A stretch of 64,000 nucleotides of DNA from Actinostola sp. cb2023 (lineage: Eukaryota; Cnidaria; Anthozoa; Actiniaria; Actinostolidae): assembly GCA_033675265.1 (NCBI GenBank), contig JAUJYZ010001347.1:186001-250000 (forward strand), in the 5' to 3' direction. The translations under genes and the position numbers were made by a program. The notes under the pieces were generated by a model. The model had not been told where the DNA came from. It ran no database searches and saw only the letters and a list, made by a program, of their open reading frames with translations. Of this stretch, positions 45,346 to 55,447 are shown one piece after another; the first letter of the stretch is position 1, and each line of letters begins with the position of its first letter.

Positions 45346-46856
45346 TACGAAGCGGCCAGGCAAACTTCACTGAAGGGTCTGACAAAGAAGCCAACAGTAG
45401 GCCCATCACGTGACATTTACCGTACACAATCTTGTGTTTTCGACGCTATGGTTGAGTAACTAGGCTAGGCCTTGGATTTTGTTGGCTAAACTTTTGATAT
45501 ATGCAAAATAATCTGTGCACGGTCATAACCAACCATTATTTCTTTTTAATAATTAATTTATATTTATGTATTTCTTTTTATTATTCTTATATCTATGGTT
45601 TTGAGTGGCAGCAGCCTCGAAAATGTCTATTGTCAACTTTAGCAACGCTAGCTATACATTTTTAAACCATCACTTTCACCTTATCGGATACGCACAGTTA
45701 TCAGGATTGATTATTTTATAGAGCACACAATAGTTCAGTCAGTTTTCCTAAGACTTACAACCCGAGCAGCACTCGGTAGTATTCAGTGTTCAACTTCAAA
45801 ATTGGGGTGGATTATACAAGGCTTGAAACCTGACACCCCCAGCAGTATGACAACCATCTATAACTGTTAGGTGGCAGAAAGCCATTCATTCATCGAATCA
45901 AAGAAAAACAAGCTTTACTGCATGATTGTTTAATTTCAGTCAAACTCGCGGCCCTTCAAAACCCTGAAATCAATGTATTAAGGAACTTATGGCTTCCCTT
46001 ACGGTATTTTATTCTTGGAAGCATGTTTTATCGGCAAGCGGGTTAGCCATTTCAAGTAGCTAGCCAGATTATGAATGTACTGAAAATCTGGTTTGATCAG
46101 ACAAGATCTTGTTTTGTCGATAAACATTCTTTGTAAACATAAAAGCTCATAAAAACAAAGATGTTTTGATCTGTGTCTTTATTGCTAAAACACATTTTGG
46201 TAAACAGCCAATCCCTTTATGTACGAACAATAGGCCATCATACATAATGGTATGCATCCACCTTTTGGGCTAAGATATTGTACATACCCATCCATAGTAT
46301 TAAACATGCTCGACTAAAATAAGTCTTGTAGTTCGTTTCTACTAACAAGAGGATAGAAGAACCACCTGTTTTAGTTCATTTAGCAGGTGATTGTATTCAC
46401 AAGTAAATGAGGTCAATATACATTCACTTGAAGGTCAATATCGAGATTAAGTAGACGCGTGCGCCATGATCCTTACCGCCATTTAACCAGACTAGATTAA
46501 CAATTGCCACGCGCGTGCGGTGCCACAAGTCTTTCCCGCCAAAATATCCCGAAGCGTATTCTAACAATAGGACGCGTGTGGCTTTTTTCCGCCATACATA
46601 CCTTCAGGTGGAACGTCTGGTACAATTGGACATGTATGTACCGAAAGTAAAGTTCCTTCTATATTCCACCAAATTTACAATTGCGTTGAATGTTTTTGCT
46701 AGCTGTGTAGCCGGCCCTCTCTTCTCCCCCAGAGCCGGCCACGCAGGCTATGTTTTTGCTGGAGAAATTATCATTTTCAATATCATTCACGAAATGATAT
46801 GGTGTTTTGAACAATGGCTCAGTTTTAATGTCCGTTTTACCTTACCGGCTAACCAT
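45346..46856. other. No recognised gene
   Basis: Unique AT-rich DNA. The 148-codon frame at 46515-46961 runs into the transposon that follows and shows no domain. Two short direct repeats (TGTTTTTGCT, CCGGCC) lie at 46690-46760. Confidence 0.35.
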
Positions 46857-47586
46857 CAGGGGCGTAGCGTGCATATACGCCCGTACGCACGTGCGTACAA
46901 TTTAAAATCCTTAATATATGTATATATTATAAAAAACATAAAAATATTGAAAATAAAATGAAATCTAGGACAAAATCTTAACAGCTCACGGCAGATTACT
47001 TGCTGGAAACTACTCACAGAAGGCAGGAAAATGCTATTTTGGAGACCCTATACCTCAAAAAAGTTTCGGGGAGCATACCCCCGCATCCTACTACGAGCTC
47101 GCACCTTCGCCGCTCGTCAGATTGTGTCCCCCAATACATTTCCCCTTTCAGTCAGTCATTGTAGGCATGTATAATGATGATTGTAGTTAGTACAGTTTCA
47201 AACAAAATAAATACCAAAAAACTGGCTTCGCCTCGGGTTATTATATCGCTATATATAACGGTAGCGGTATATATAACCTGTTTACATAAATCCTTTAACC
47301 AATACTCATAAATCATTTACACAACCTATACATAAATCATTTTCTGAATCCTTTATATAACCTTTACATAAATCCCCCCATAAAACTGAGTGATAAATGC
47401 ATTTTACTATGTATTTACGTAGCGAGAAAGTCCGCAGGGTAGCTGGAAAACGAAGAAAATGGTATTTCCAAGGCTCTAGATTTCTAAATTTTCAGGGAGG
47501 CAAGCCCCCTCACCCCTCTAGAAGCTCACGCCTTCGGCGCTCGTTGCTATGTGCGTACATTGCAAAAAAAGCACGCTACGCCCCTG
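46857..47586. mobile_element. hAT-like non-autonomous element, 730 bp
   Basis: Terminal CAGGGGCGTAGCGTGC is matched at the other end by GCACGCTACGCCCCTG (16 bp, perfect). CAGGGGCGT-type ends are common among hAT elements. The interior includes CCCCGCATCCTACTACGAGC and a related CCCCTCACCCCTCTAGAAGC, but no transposase. A clear 8-bp target duplication is not present, so it may be old or rearranged. Confidence 0.7.
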
Positions 47587-49173
47587 ACCGTTCTTAGTGT
47601 TGATCCACCGATCGACTTAGTTGAAGACGTTTTAACTTAGCAAGCAAATTATTCAGTGATTTTTTTTCTACCCGGCAGAGAAAATAAAGCTTTCTTAGCT
47701 TTTTAACTCGTGGATTGCGTAGCGTTATTGGGATGAGTTTGGAGAGGGCAAAATGGGCTCCACAATTGTAAACTCGTTCACAGGGCTCTCTCATTTCATA
47801 CAAAACGGCGGCCATTGGCATTCTTTTTCTCTTCCCCTTCGCCCCTCCCCCTCCCTCGTTCCTTCCCCTCCCCCCTCCTAAAAACCGCCAAGCAACACAG
47901 GTTACCATTGGCATCGACAGTATTTTATCGGGTTTTAGGCATTCAACCCTGGAAATACCCTGAGAACCAATGGACTATGTATACTCTAAACAAACCAGCT
48001 TGCAAGCGACAAATACTCAGTGCGCTGATAGAGTATAAAAGTTTACAAAGCATTCAAGGAGGACAAGGAGGATCCTTCTGCAGGTACCGGTCACAGTGTA
48101 CGCAATTCAATAGAAACAACAAAAGACTCCAAGTTATTCACAATAGAACGAAGCTAATACAGAACAATAGGTTTGCGGTACGTGCAGAAAGACCCGAGGA
48201 TCGAGCGTGATGGAATATTCAAGAGACCAATATTAACCTATGATCTTCTCAGTGTCACTGACTTGAATCACATGGCAGTTTCCTTTGTCGTCTTCGAAGG
48301 AGAAAGAGAAGATAAATGTCGGAGTTCAGTTTATTAGTGGGACAAACTAAGCCGTTTTTGGACGCCTTCTACTGATCATGAAGTGAATTATCGGGTATAA
48401 AGTGTTTCACCTTAATTGTTTCACAAGGCAAAAAAGATACCAAAAAGTACTGAGAACTGTACTATTTTTATGTATTTTTTGCTGTAAAATGCGTACTGCC
48501 CCACCTTGAATTTTGGGTCCTGTTTCATATCATTGTTTCACTCTCTGTATGTACTAAACGATCTATGTAGTGGTAGTAGTAGTTTAGTAGTTTATTATGG
48601 CGTCATTATTCGATTTATTGGTTTATTTTCGTTTGTAAAAGCTATTCAACACCCGTGTAAACATGGTGAAGATCAACTCGATCGCCTTCAAAATACTTTA
48701 TTTCGAAGTCTAGATGAAAAATAGACAACACAGATATAAATATTTATGTGCTAATTAATTAATTAACTAAGGGTGGGGCAGCAATAAGATCGGGTTATAG
48801 TTTTTATATTGACATATATTTTCTACTATATAGTTATCACACATAGTCACTATTTATGTTACATTTCTGCATATAAGGATATTTTCCTGTTTGTTATTTT
48901 ATTCCGATAATCTATTCTTGTAATACTTAATATTATTTATTATTATTATTTATAGGGATATTTTAATGGGTTGGGTAGATAGGTGTCTCCAATTAGTTTC
49001 TTGTAAACTAGAAAACATGACCGACGGTAATAAAGTTATTATTAAAAGTTTATTATTATTATCAATCATTGAACTTTACTTCTTGAATACATTTTACCGT
49101 AATGTTCAAATATTTTCGCTCTAAGAACGAAATCGAAATGTAAAACATACGGCATATTGCTGGTAATACACGT
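47587..49173. other. No recognised gene; dispersed repeat copy 2 at 48458-48523
   Basis: 48458-48523 matches the first 65 bases of the window. A 106-codon minus frame at 47594-47914 is Arg/Lys-rich, lacks any family resemblance and overlaps a GC-rich pyrimidine stretch, so it is not called. Short GTAGTAGTAG and TTATTATTA runs lie near 48570 and 48930-49060. Confidence 0.4.
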
Positions 49174-49254
49174 CACGGTGGCCATCTTGGTTGAACTTCA
49201 ACAAAAGATTGCTCATTAGTGTCTATTGTTTGTTCAACCAACATGGCCGCCGTG
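49174..49254. repeat. 23-bp inverted repeat with a GGCCATCTTGG core
   Basis: Arms 49174-49196 and 49232-49254 (CACGGTGGCCATCTTGG and mirror) differ at two positions around a 35-bp loop. They carry the same GGCCAT[C/G]TTG motif as the elements at 2749 and 42492. Confidence 0.75.
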
Positions 49255-49311
49255 TCTTTATCTCTTGATTTGCAAACCAAGAGATAACAAATATACATGT
49301 GCTGATCATGC

Positions 49312-49757
49312 CCTAATAATGTCTTCTTCAAGGCGTTCCTCGTCACTCACATACGGGAATCCACGAGTTCTCCAATGGGTGCCTTTGATTTCTCTTAGGA
49401 AAACATTGCTGGTTTGTATACTCCTATTAACGTCTTCTTCAAGGCGTTCCTCGTCACTCACATACGGGAATCCACGAGTTCACCAATGGATGCCTTTGAT
49501 TTCTCTTAGGAAAACATTGCTGGTTTGTATACACCTATTAACGTCTTCTTCAAGGCGTTCCTCGTCACTCACATACGGGAATCCACGAGTTCACCAACGG
49601 GTGCCTTTGACTTCTCTTAGGAAAACATTGCTGGTTTGTATATACCTATTAACGTCTTCTTCAAGGCGTTCCTCGTCACTCACATACGGGAATCCACGAG
49701 TTCACCAACGGGTGCCTTAATTTGATTTCTCTTAGGAAAACATTGCTGGTTTGTATA
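49312..49757 (+). repeat. 111-bp tandem repeat, four copies
   Basis: Units start GTCTTCTTCAAGGCGTTCCT at about 49321, 49432, 49543 and 49654 and end with TTGCTGGTTTGTATACACCT. The period equals 37 codons, so a plus-strand frame is open through all copies (49226-49720) with the motif SSSRRSSSLTYGNPRV. A 5-base insertion in the last copy breaks it. With four near-identical copies and no gene context, I regard this as non-coding. Confidence 0.9.
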
Positions 49758-50493
49758 CACCTATTTCAAAAAATGTTGTCGAGGATATTATATAAAGAAC
49801 TGATTTATGATAATAGCTTGAATAGCCAAAAATGGTACTCCCTGTAAGAAAAGCTGTATGATATTGTAACTATTTGAATAAGCCACTTCACGCTGTCGTC
49901 CGCCATTTTGAATTGGGACAAACGCGGCAAAATTTATAGAAAACTTGCCGTAATTCCGCTCGATTCCGTTGGATTTTTAAAAACTTACCATTTTAGAAAA
50001 TATGTTTTCTTTGTTATTTATGACCTATAATATGATGGGTATTGGAAGGCTACAAATCGAGAAAAAAAGATCTTTGTTTTCAAAATAAAACGTTCGTCAC
50101 GTGAATATGCAAATTAGCTCGAAATTTTAAGATACATTCGTGAAAAGAAGATTGAATCGCAAAAGGTAGTTAAAACACCTACATTGGTCTTATTTTCAGT
50201 CCGACAACTGACATGCATGCCTGCTAACTATCGAAGTTTAAATTTTGAAAATCCAACAAAATTGAGCGGAGTTATGGCAAGTCAAATCGATCCAGATTTC
50301 TATAAATTTTGCCGCGTTTGTCCCAATTCAAAATGGCGGACGACAGCGTGAAGTGGCTTATTCAAACAAGCCAAGACAAATTTTGAATCGAATTTTCTCA
50401 GCTAGGCATCCACGACATTCAAGCTGTTACCATAATGCAGTTCGGTCTTGGAATGACTGTTGTCTTCGACAACCTTTTTTGGTGAAATAGGTG
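49758..50493. mobile_element. TA-flanked Tc1/mariner-like element, 736 bp
   Basis: The left end, CACCTATTTCAAAAAATGTT, pairs with the right end AACCTTTTTTGGTGAAATAGGTG, and TA flanks both (49756-49757 and 50494-50495). Inside the right end, CATAATGCAGTTCGGTCTTG matches the MITE at 19485-19639, so they belong to one superfamily. A second inverted-repeat element (49873-50366) sits inside it. Confidence 0.7.
49873..50366. mobile_element. Nested fold-back element, 494 bp
   Basis: Terminal arms of about 70 bp (TTTGAATAAGCCACTTCACG, GTCGTCCGCCATTTTGAATT, GGGACAAACGCGGC) are mirrored almost perfectly at 50297-50366. Weaker pairing continues inward for another 50 bp. It is non-coding. Lying wholly inside the TA-flanked element, it is either a nested insertion or that element's own inner repeat. 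Confidence 0.75.
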
Positions 50494-51401
50494 TATAGCT
50501 GTCAGGTCGGCATTTAAGAAAACTACGACCAAAAGGAATTCTGGGATATGTAAACACTCACTAAATGAACATCGTCAAATCAAAACCCTTTCTATGTATC
50601 CCTACTTGTAGTTTCAGGCTGAACTATTCTTGGATTTTGAAAAACTCGTATTGGTCGTATTGCTACAACGTTTATGCAACTTAGGTGTATATACATAAAT
50701 ACCTATATTTATTTATTTATTTATTGTTATATAGTGACGCTTACAGTGACCCCACTTGACCGAAGGGCGTGGCAACTTAGAATACCCCACTGTAAAGACA
50801 CTTGGCAAATATAGCCATGGTAGTGTTTAATCAACTTTACTTAATCACATTACACTACCATGTGGTTGTCTACTTACTTAATCTCTCCTAACGTACACAC
50901 GAAACATTCTCGGGACCACTGAGCTCCTACGTCTGACTTAGCGAGGTGTAGTTCACGCGCACAGTTAATGCGCTTTAGTCACCCTGACAGGAAGCTTTTC
51001 TCAGAAATCAATTCTCACCACAAGTCGATCAGCACATCTCAGTTCACCGAGCTATAATCCTCACTTATACCCACGGAGGCGACCCGATCGTGCGTTCATT
51101 TAGCAGACCGTGCGTATAGTATTGATTTAGATTTAGTTTGTAATTCTGATACAACACTGCCGCTCATGTTCAGTACTGAACACTACGTAAAAGGTATAGC
51201 ATGTGTACGAACTTTTAACTGCGTTTTCGGCCACACCTTTCCGAACTAAGAATCGTATCAACCAAATTAGTTCCAAACTGATATAAAGACTATAGTTCGC
51301 TGTTTATCATTTATCAACACATAACATGCACGCAATCTAGGCATTTGTTTTTCACTGTCTGGATTTAGGTGTACAAGTACTGCCACGATGAATGCGTTAA
51401 T
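50494..51401. other. No recognised feature
   Basis: Unique DNA with a TTTATTTATTTATTTATT run near 50707. No supported exon. Confidence 0.35.
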
Positions 51402-51551
51402 TAAGCCGAATCTACACGAGCAAATTTTCCTTGACAAGTTTTCCCTGATAAGGAAGACTTGCTCGTGTAGACGACAAAAACATCGCCAATTTTTCCTTGT
51501 CAAGGAAAACTTGTCAAGCCGGAAAACTTGTTCGTGTCAGATGCGGCTTTA
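51402..51551. mobile_element. MITE of the CACGAGCAAG family, copy C
   Basis: The left end, AAGCCGAATCTACACGAGCAA, and right end ATGCGGCTTTA, with ACTTGTTCGTGT inside it, match copy A at 32231-32427. The body holds TTTTCCTTGACAAGTTTTCC and its mirror. It is shorter than copy A by about 47 bp because one inner box set is missing. Confidence 0.78.
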
Positions 51552-53457
51552 CACTCGCAGTATGTACTTGAGATCTCATCAGTAGATATTACTTCGTAGC
51601 CATTTTTCACGAAGCATTACAGATTGAAACAATCATATCACCCGCTTGGCAGTAAATTAAATGTCAAACGCGTTCACTGGTTACAGGGCTGTCGAACGAG
51701 TATAGCGTGCGGGCAGGACATGGTGTTCGTCACGTCAATAACACGTTATCCTCAATTCGGCAAATCATTTCAAATCGCAATTCAAGTCACTAATTTTCTT
51801 TCCATGTCTGTGAGAAGAGCTCGACTAGTTCGCGCTGATATCGTGTCTCTATGCTGAATAAGATATAGATGATTTTAGAAAGTTCATGATAAACAAGTCA
51901 CAGTTTGCGGTATATAAATATCAATTAAAATCATAGCGATAAATACAACCACCTGTACAATTACCAAACGCTACATTCCTTTGCCTGGATACGTGTCTCG
52001 CTTCATCGCCATCACGTTGTACTATTAGTTAATAGTCGATGGATTAAGTCTCTAATCGCATCACGTAATGTTAGTAGAAACACTTCCAACACGTAGTTTG
52101 GATAATAAATACTTGATCATGTAAACGGTAGGCTAACACCGTGTGATCTGACAAGTGACTACTGATAACTACAGTGATTTCCAGTTGTAATGTTAGCACG
52201 CATGCGTAGAACTAACTGATGACATGTCAACTTGTACATCGCTGAAAACATTAAAAGTCGTGAACTAGAAAAGTTCCAACTTGTACAACTAGTCCAATGA
52301 TTGTAAGTTTATGAGATGTTAACGATGTTTTCGTTGATAAACAACAGATGATGTTGTTGACACCATGTTTGTCTTGAGTAGGTGGAAGTAACCACCTGTC
52401 TTCTTGCTCTCATTAATACACCGGTTTCGAGTTGTTTAGACACCTTTGTACTCCTTCACAAAAGATGCATATGCTCAGTGTTAGCTTCAATTCAGTGCAA
52501 ATTAATCACAATTACCTACGAAAACGAGAAAGGTGTTAAATTGGACAATAACAACCTCTGGATTGAGGCTAAGGCTGAGCAAAACTTGAGTATTTCTGAG
52601 ACTGTGGCCTCACCCTTAGTAAAAGACCAATCAACAAAAGATTCTTTCATATTGTAGCATGAGGTTTGTCTGATTCTCAGTTAGATAACGTTGATTATTT
52701 GTCAAGTAGAATCATTGTGTTCAAGTATTGTAGTGTTGGTACGTTATCATATTGTAAGCACGTGAACACGCAAAGGTTGCCAGCTGTAACTGACACAACA
52801 CGTATATACTCACATGGTTACAAAGCAGCTTGTACTTTAATCCTGTCACTGAATCACTGACGTCACGTAAAGTCCTCAACAAAATACCACAGGTAGCCCA
52901 ATACCTAGCCTTCTCCGCAGGCATCACTGTACGTACGGGAGATTTTTGGGTTCTTTGGTCTTGGGCTTCCTGGCAAGTCCCTCTCGGCCTTCGACCTCGC
53001 AGGGAGCCCATCCCATCTCGGCCTTCGATTCGGCCTTGCATGCACGTTGCCTGTGGTGGAGGCTACACAATACCATAGTTAAGGGAGGATTAACATATTT
53101 CGTTGTCATAGTAATTCGTTGCTATGCAGGGCTTGAGTGAGAAGAATTAACATCATTTTAGTTCATTTTAGTACACATTGTCAACAAATTCCACCTTCAA
53201 ATTCAAACATGTCTTCAAAAAAGTCACATAATCCAGAATGTAACCTCGCCAAATTCCTAGGAATGCACTGCGCATGATCAAAAAGTTATGGACAAAAATG
53301 TCGTTGATAAATTCAAAGAAACTGCCATTAAAAAAATAATATTCATCGAAACACAAAACGCATGCTCAGTCTTCTGCGTCTAGATCTAAAGTTTTAGATT
53401 ATACCAAAATTTATTTGATTCATCAAAACCCTATGAAAAACGGCGGGTTTTTTTACG
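51552..53457. other. No recognised gene
   Basis: Unique DNA. At 52970-53040 CTCGGCCTTCG occurs twice within a short GC-richer patch, and small open frames run both ways there. No domain or splice pair is convincing. Confidence 0.35.
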
Positions 53458-53500
53458 ATGTGATGACGTCATAAGGACGTACGTGATGACGTCATCACAT
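53458..53500. promoter_or_regulatory. Palindrome carrying two full CRE sites
   Basis: ATGTGATGACGTCAT (53458-53472) and its exact reverse complement (53486-53500) enclose AAGGACGTACGTG. The 8-mer TGACGTCA is present at 53464-53471 and 53487-53494, the canonical CREB/ATF site. It may be the tip of a degraded fold-back element instead of a control site. Confidence 0.5.
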
Positions 53501-53689
53501 GTCGAACTACTACCCTTAACTAACACATTCCAAAAGTTTCATGCCTTGTGTATTGATTTTAAGAGTTTTATGAGCCTTCAAAGTTTCCCTAGCAACGGGC
53601 CAAATAAATATGTTAATCCAAAAGGACATTTAAAAACGAAATTCTGTTCGATCTGAATGAGATTCAAATACTGTTTTTTTTTTAATATG

Positions 53690-53870
53690 GATAAAATGGA
53701 CCATTCTACAAAACCAAGGAGGCAAAGGTCTGGAGTTCGAGTCTCACTGGAGTCGATCTCTTTGTTCTGTTTTTTATTTCCTTCTTTTTTTAGCGCGTTT
53801 CATTTTCTCTCTTTTCTCTTGATCTTTTCTTTTAGTTTGATTGTTTTCATTTTTGTCAAATTTGTCTTTT
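53690..53870 (+). repeat. tRNA-derived SINE-like copy 1
   Basis: A box B-like GTTCGAGTC at 53735-53743 is followed by GGAGTCGATCTCTTT and a long T/C-rich tail. The same order (GAGTTCGAG, GTCGAT, T-rich tail) is found near 54741. The box A region is degenerate. Confidence 0.4.
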
Positions 53871-54002
53871 GAAATAAAAAAGTTTTGATTTTGACAAGGC
53901 AAAGCACAGGAATCCCAATAATATATCTATGCAATCTGGTCGGGCATTAGGATTTTAAAACGATAGCTTTACCGTAAGTTCTGAAGTTTCGTTGATCGTG
54001 TG

Positions 54003-54080
54003 TCAGCAAGTTTTCTTTGACAATTTTCTATAGTGACAAGGTTTTCTTGCTCGTGTAGATGATGAACAAGTTTACCTAGC
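54003..54080. mobile_element. Fragment of a CACGAGCAAG-family MITE
   Basis: CAGCAAGTTTTCTTTGACAA and TTCTTGCTCGTGTAGATGAT match inner parts of copies A and C. The terminal GCCGCAT ends are missing. Confidence 0.6.
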
Positions 54081-54689
54081 TTGAATAACATTTCAATTAT
54101 AACCAAAGCCAGAGAATAAAACACTGCAGCCGGCAAGCAACGAGTAAGAAAGAAGGAAACAAATGATAAAGATCTACATTTTGTAAGCGTTGAACCACTT
54201 CAGTTCTCTGTAATAAATACTCGACTGAATAAAGCCACACGGCCGCTGGTTTCTTTATGTAAGCATCGGTGTATTGATTTTAATACTGTCGTCCCCGCGG
54301 GCTTTTGTCAATTCCAAACCTTATCACGTGACGTCCCTAAGGACTATTACACTACGTATTAACATATCAATGAAGCTTCACCGAATAGACTACAAAAATC
54401 GCACCTTAATATAATATGAGTGACTAGATGGAGCAATGGTCTAATAGGGTTTATCTGAAGTTATGGCTTAGGGGCCGGATATACCCTCCCTCACTGGCCT
54501 TTTGATTAGGACCTAGTTTTATGTAGTACCGGGATAGCGCGGGCGGGGCCGAAATCTTCACCCTTTACGTAAATCGATTCGATGTCTCAGCTTCTTAGAA
54601 TGTCTTGGGAGAATCGTCCCATTTTTTCTTTTTTCTTTCACTTTCTCACGATTCATTTTGTTTGCTTTCTCTTGATAAGGGAGGGGTGG

Positions 54690-54860
54690 GAGAGTACTAG
54701 CACTGAAGGCCGATCGCAAGCATTGATTCAGCAGGCACGAGTTCGAGCCTTGTCGAAGTCGATTTTTTTCTTCTTTTTTTTTTCCTTTCTTTTTTCCTAC
54801 TTTCTTTCTTTCTATCTTTCTTTCTATCTTTCTTTACTTTTCCTCATTTATAATAGTTCA
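54690..54860 (+). repeat. tRNA-derived SINE-like copy 2
   Basis: GAGTTCGAGCC (box B-like, 54741-54749) is followed by GAAGTCGATTTTTTTC and a TTTC/TATC-rich tail to about 54835. It parallels 53690-53870, 1 kb away in the same orientation. Confidence 0.4.
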
Positions 54861-55259
54861 TCATATAAGGAATCAGAACAAAAATTATGGAAACAATTTA
54901 ATAAATTATTATTATTATTTCGATTTTCTTACCGGATTCGCGACCGAATATTGCATGCACAGGGAGCCCAATATTCAGATCTTCGTTTCTTTTGTTGACA
55001 GATGACTCTCTCTTTCTCTCTCTTTTAGTTATTTATTATTTATTATTTTATTATTTTATTGATTGATTGGTTGATTTGATTTGATTTTAGTTATTTATTT
55101 TATTTATAAGTTTATTTCATCGTATCAAACGACCGGGATTCCTTTGTTAAACTAGTGCCAGTACTTATCAAGCGAGGTTGGATATGACTTGGAACGCCTG
55201 GTGATAAAGGTAGAAACAGCTCCATTTCGTTCTCTTTATTCACTCTGTTTGGTCACCTA
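54861..55259. other. AT-rich flank, possible promoter of the next exon
   Basis: TTATTATT runs and a GATTGATTGG cluster lie near 54905 and 55030-55090. GTTTGGTCACCTA precedes the ATG at 55260. No TATA box stands out. Confidence 0.3.
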
Positions 55260-55311
55260 ATGGCTCTATTTACAAGGATCATTGCAAGACGTAGTTTGAC
55301 TGCAGCCAATA
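55260..55311 (+). CDS. Possible first exon of a mitochondrial protein (partial)
   Basis: ATG at 55260 opens MALFTRIIARRSLTAAN, then a strong donor, ATA|GTAAGTG, at 55311/55312 (phase 1). The 17 residues have alternating hydrophobic and basic residues and no acidic ones, as in a mitochondrial presequence, and first exons of such genes often end this way. The context at -3 is C, which is weak. The following exon is not in the window: the intron would contain the whole 87-bp array, over 8.6 kb. If unspliced, the frame stops at TGA near 55410. A chance ATG remains possible. Confidence 0.3.
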
Positions 55312-55447
55312 GTAAGTGTTTAAAGTTAAATCTTGTGAGTTTTGTAACTGATTTTGAGTTTATTCACGTGCTTATAAACATGGCAGTTTTTCTTGGAAAG
55401 TGTGATTGATCACAAAGATCATTTTTATTTTGTAAACCTATAATAAA

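Noticed and set aside
46515..46961. 148-codon open frame
   Set aside because: It runs across the left border of the hAT-like element, so it cannot be a conserved gene, and no domain is seen.
47594..47914. 106-codon basic protein on the minus strand
   Set aside because: No family match or splice support; the Gly/Arg stretch comes from a pyrimidine-rich run on the plus strand.
52946..53078. Overlapping open frames in the CTCGGCCTTCG patch
   Set aside because: The frames depend on a short GC-rich duplication, run on both strands and show no conserved motif.
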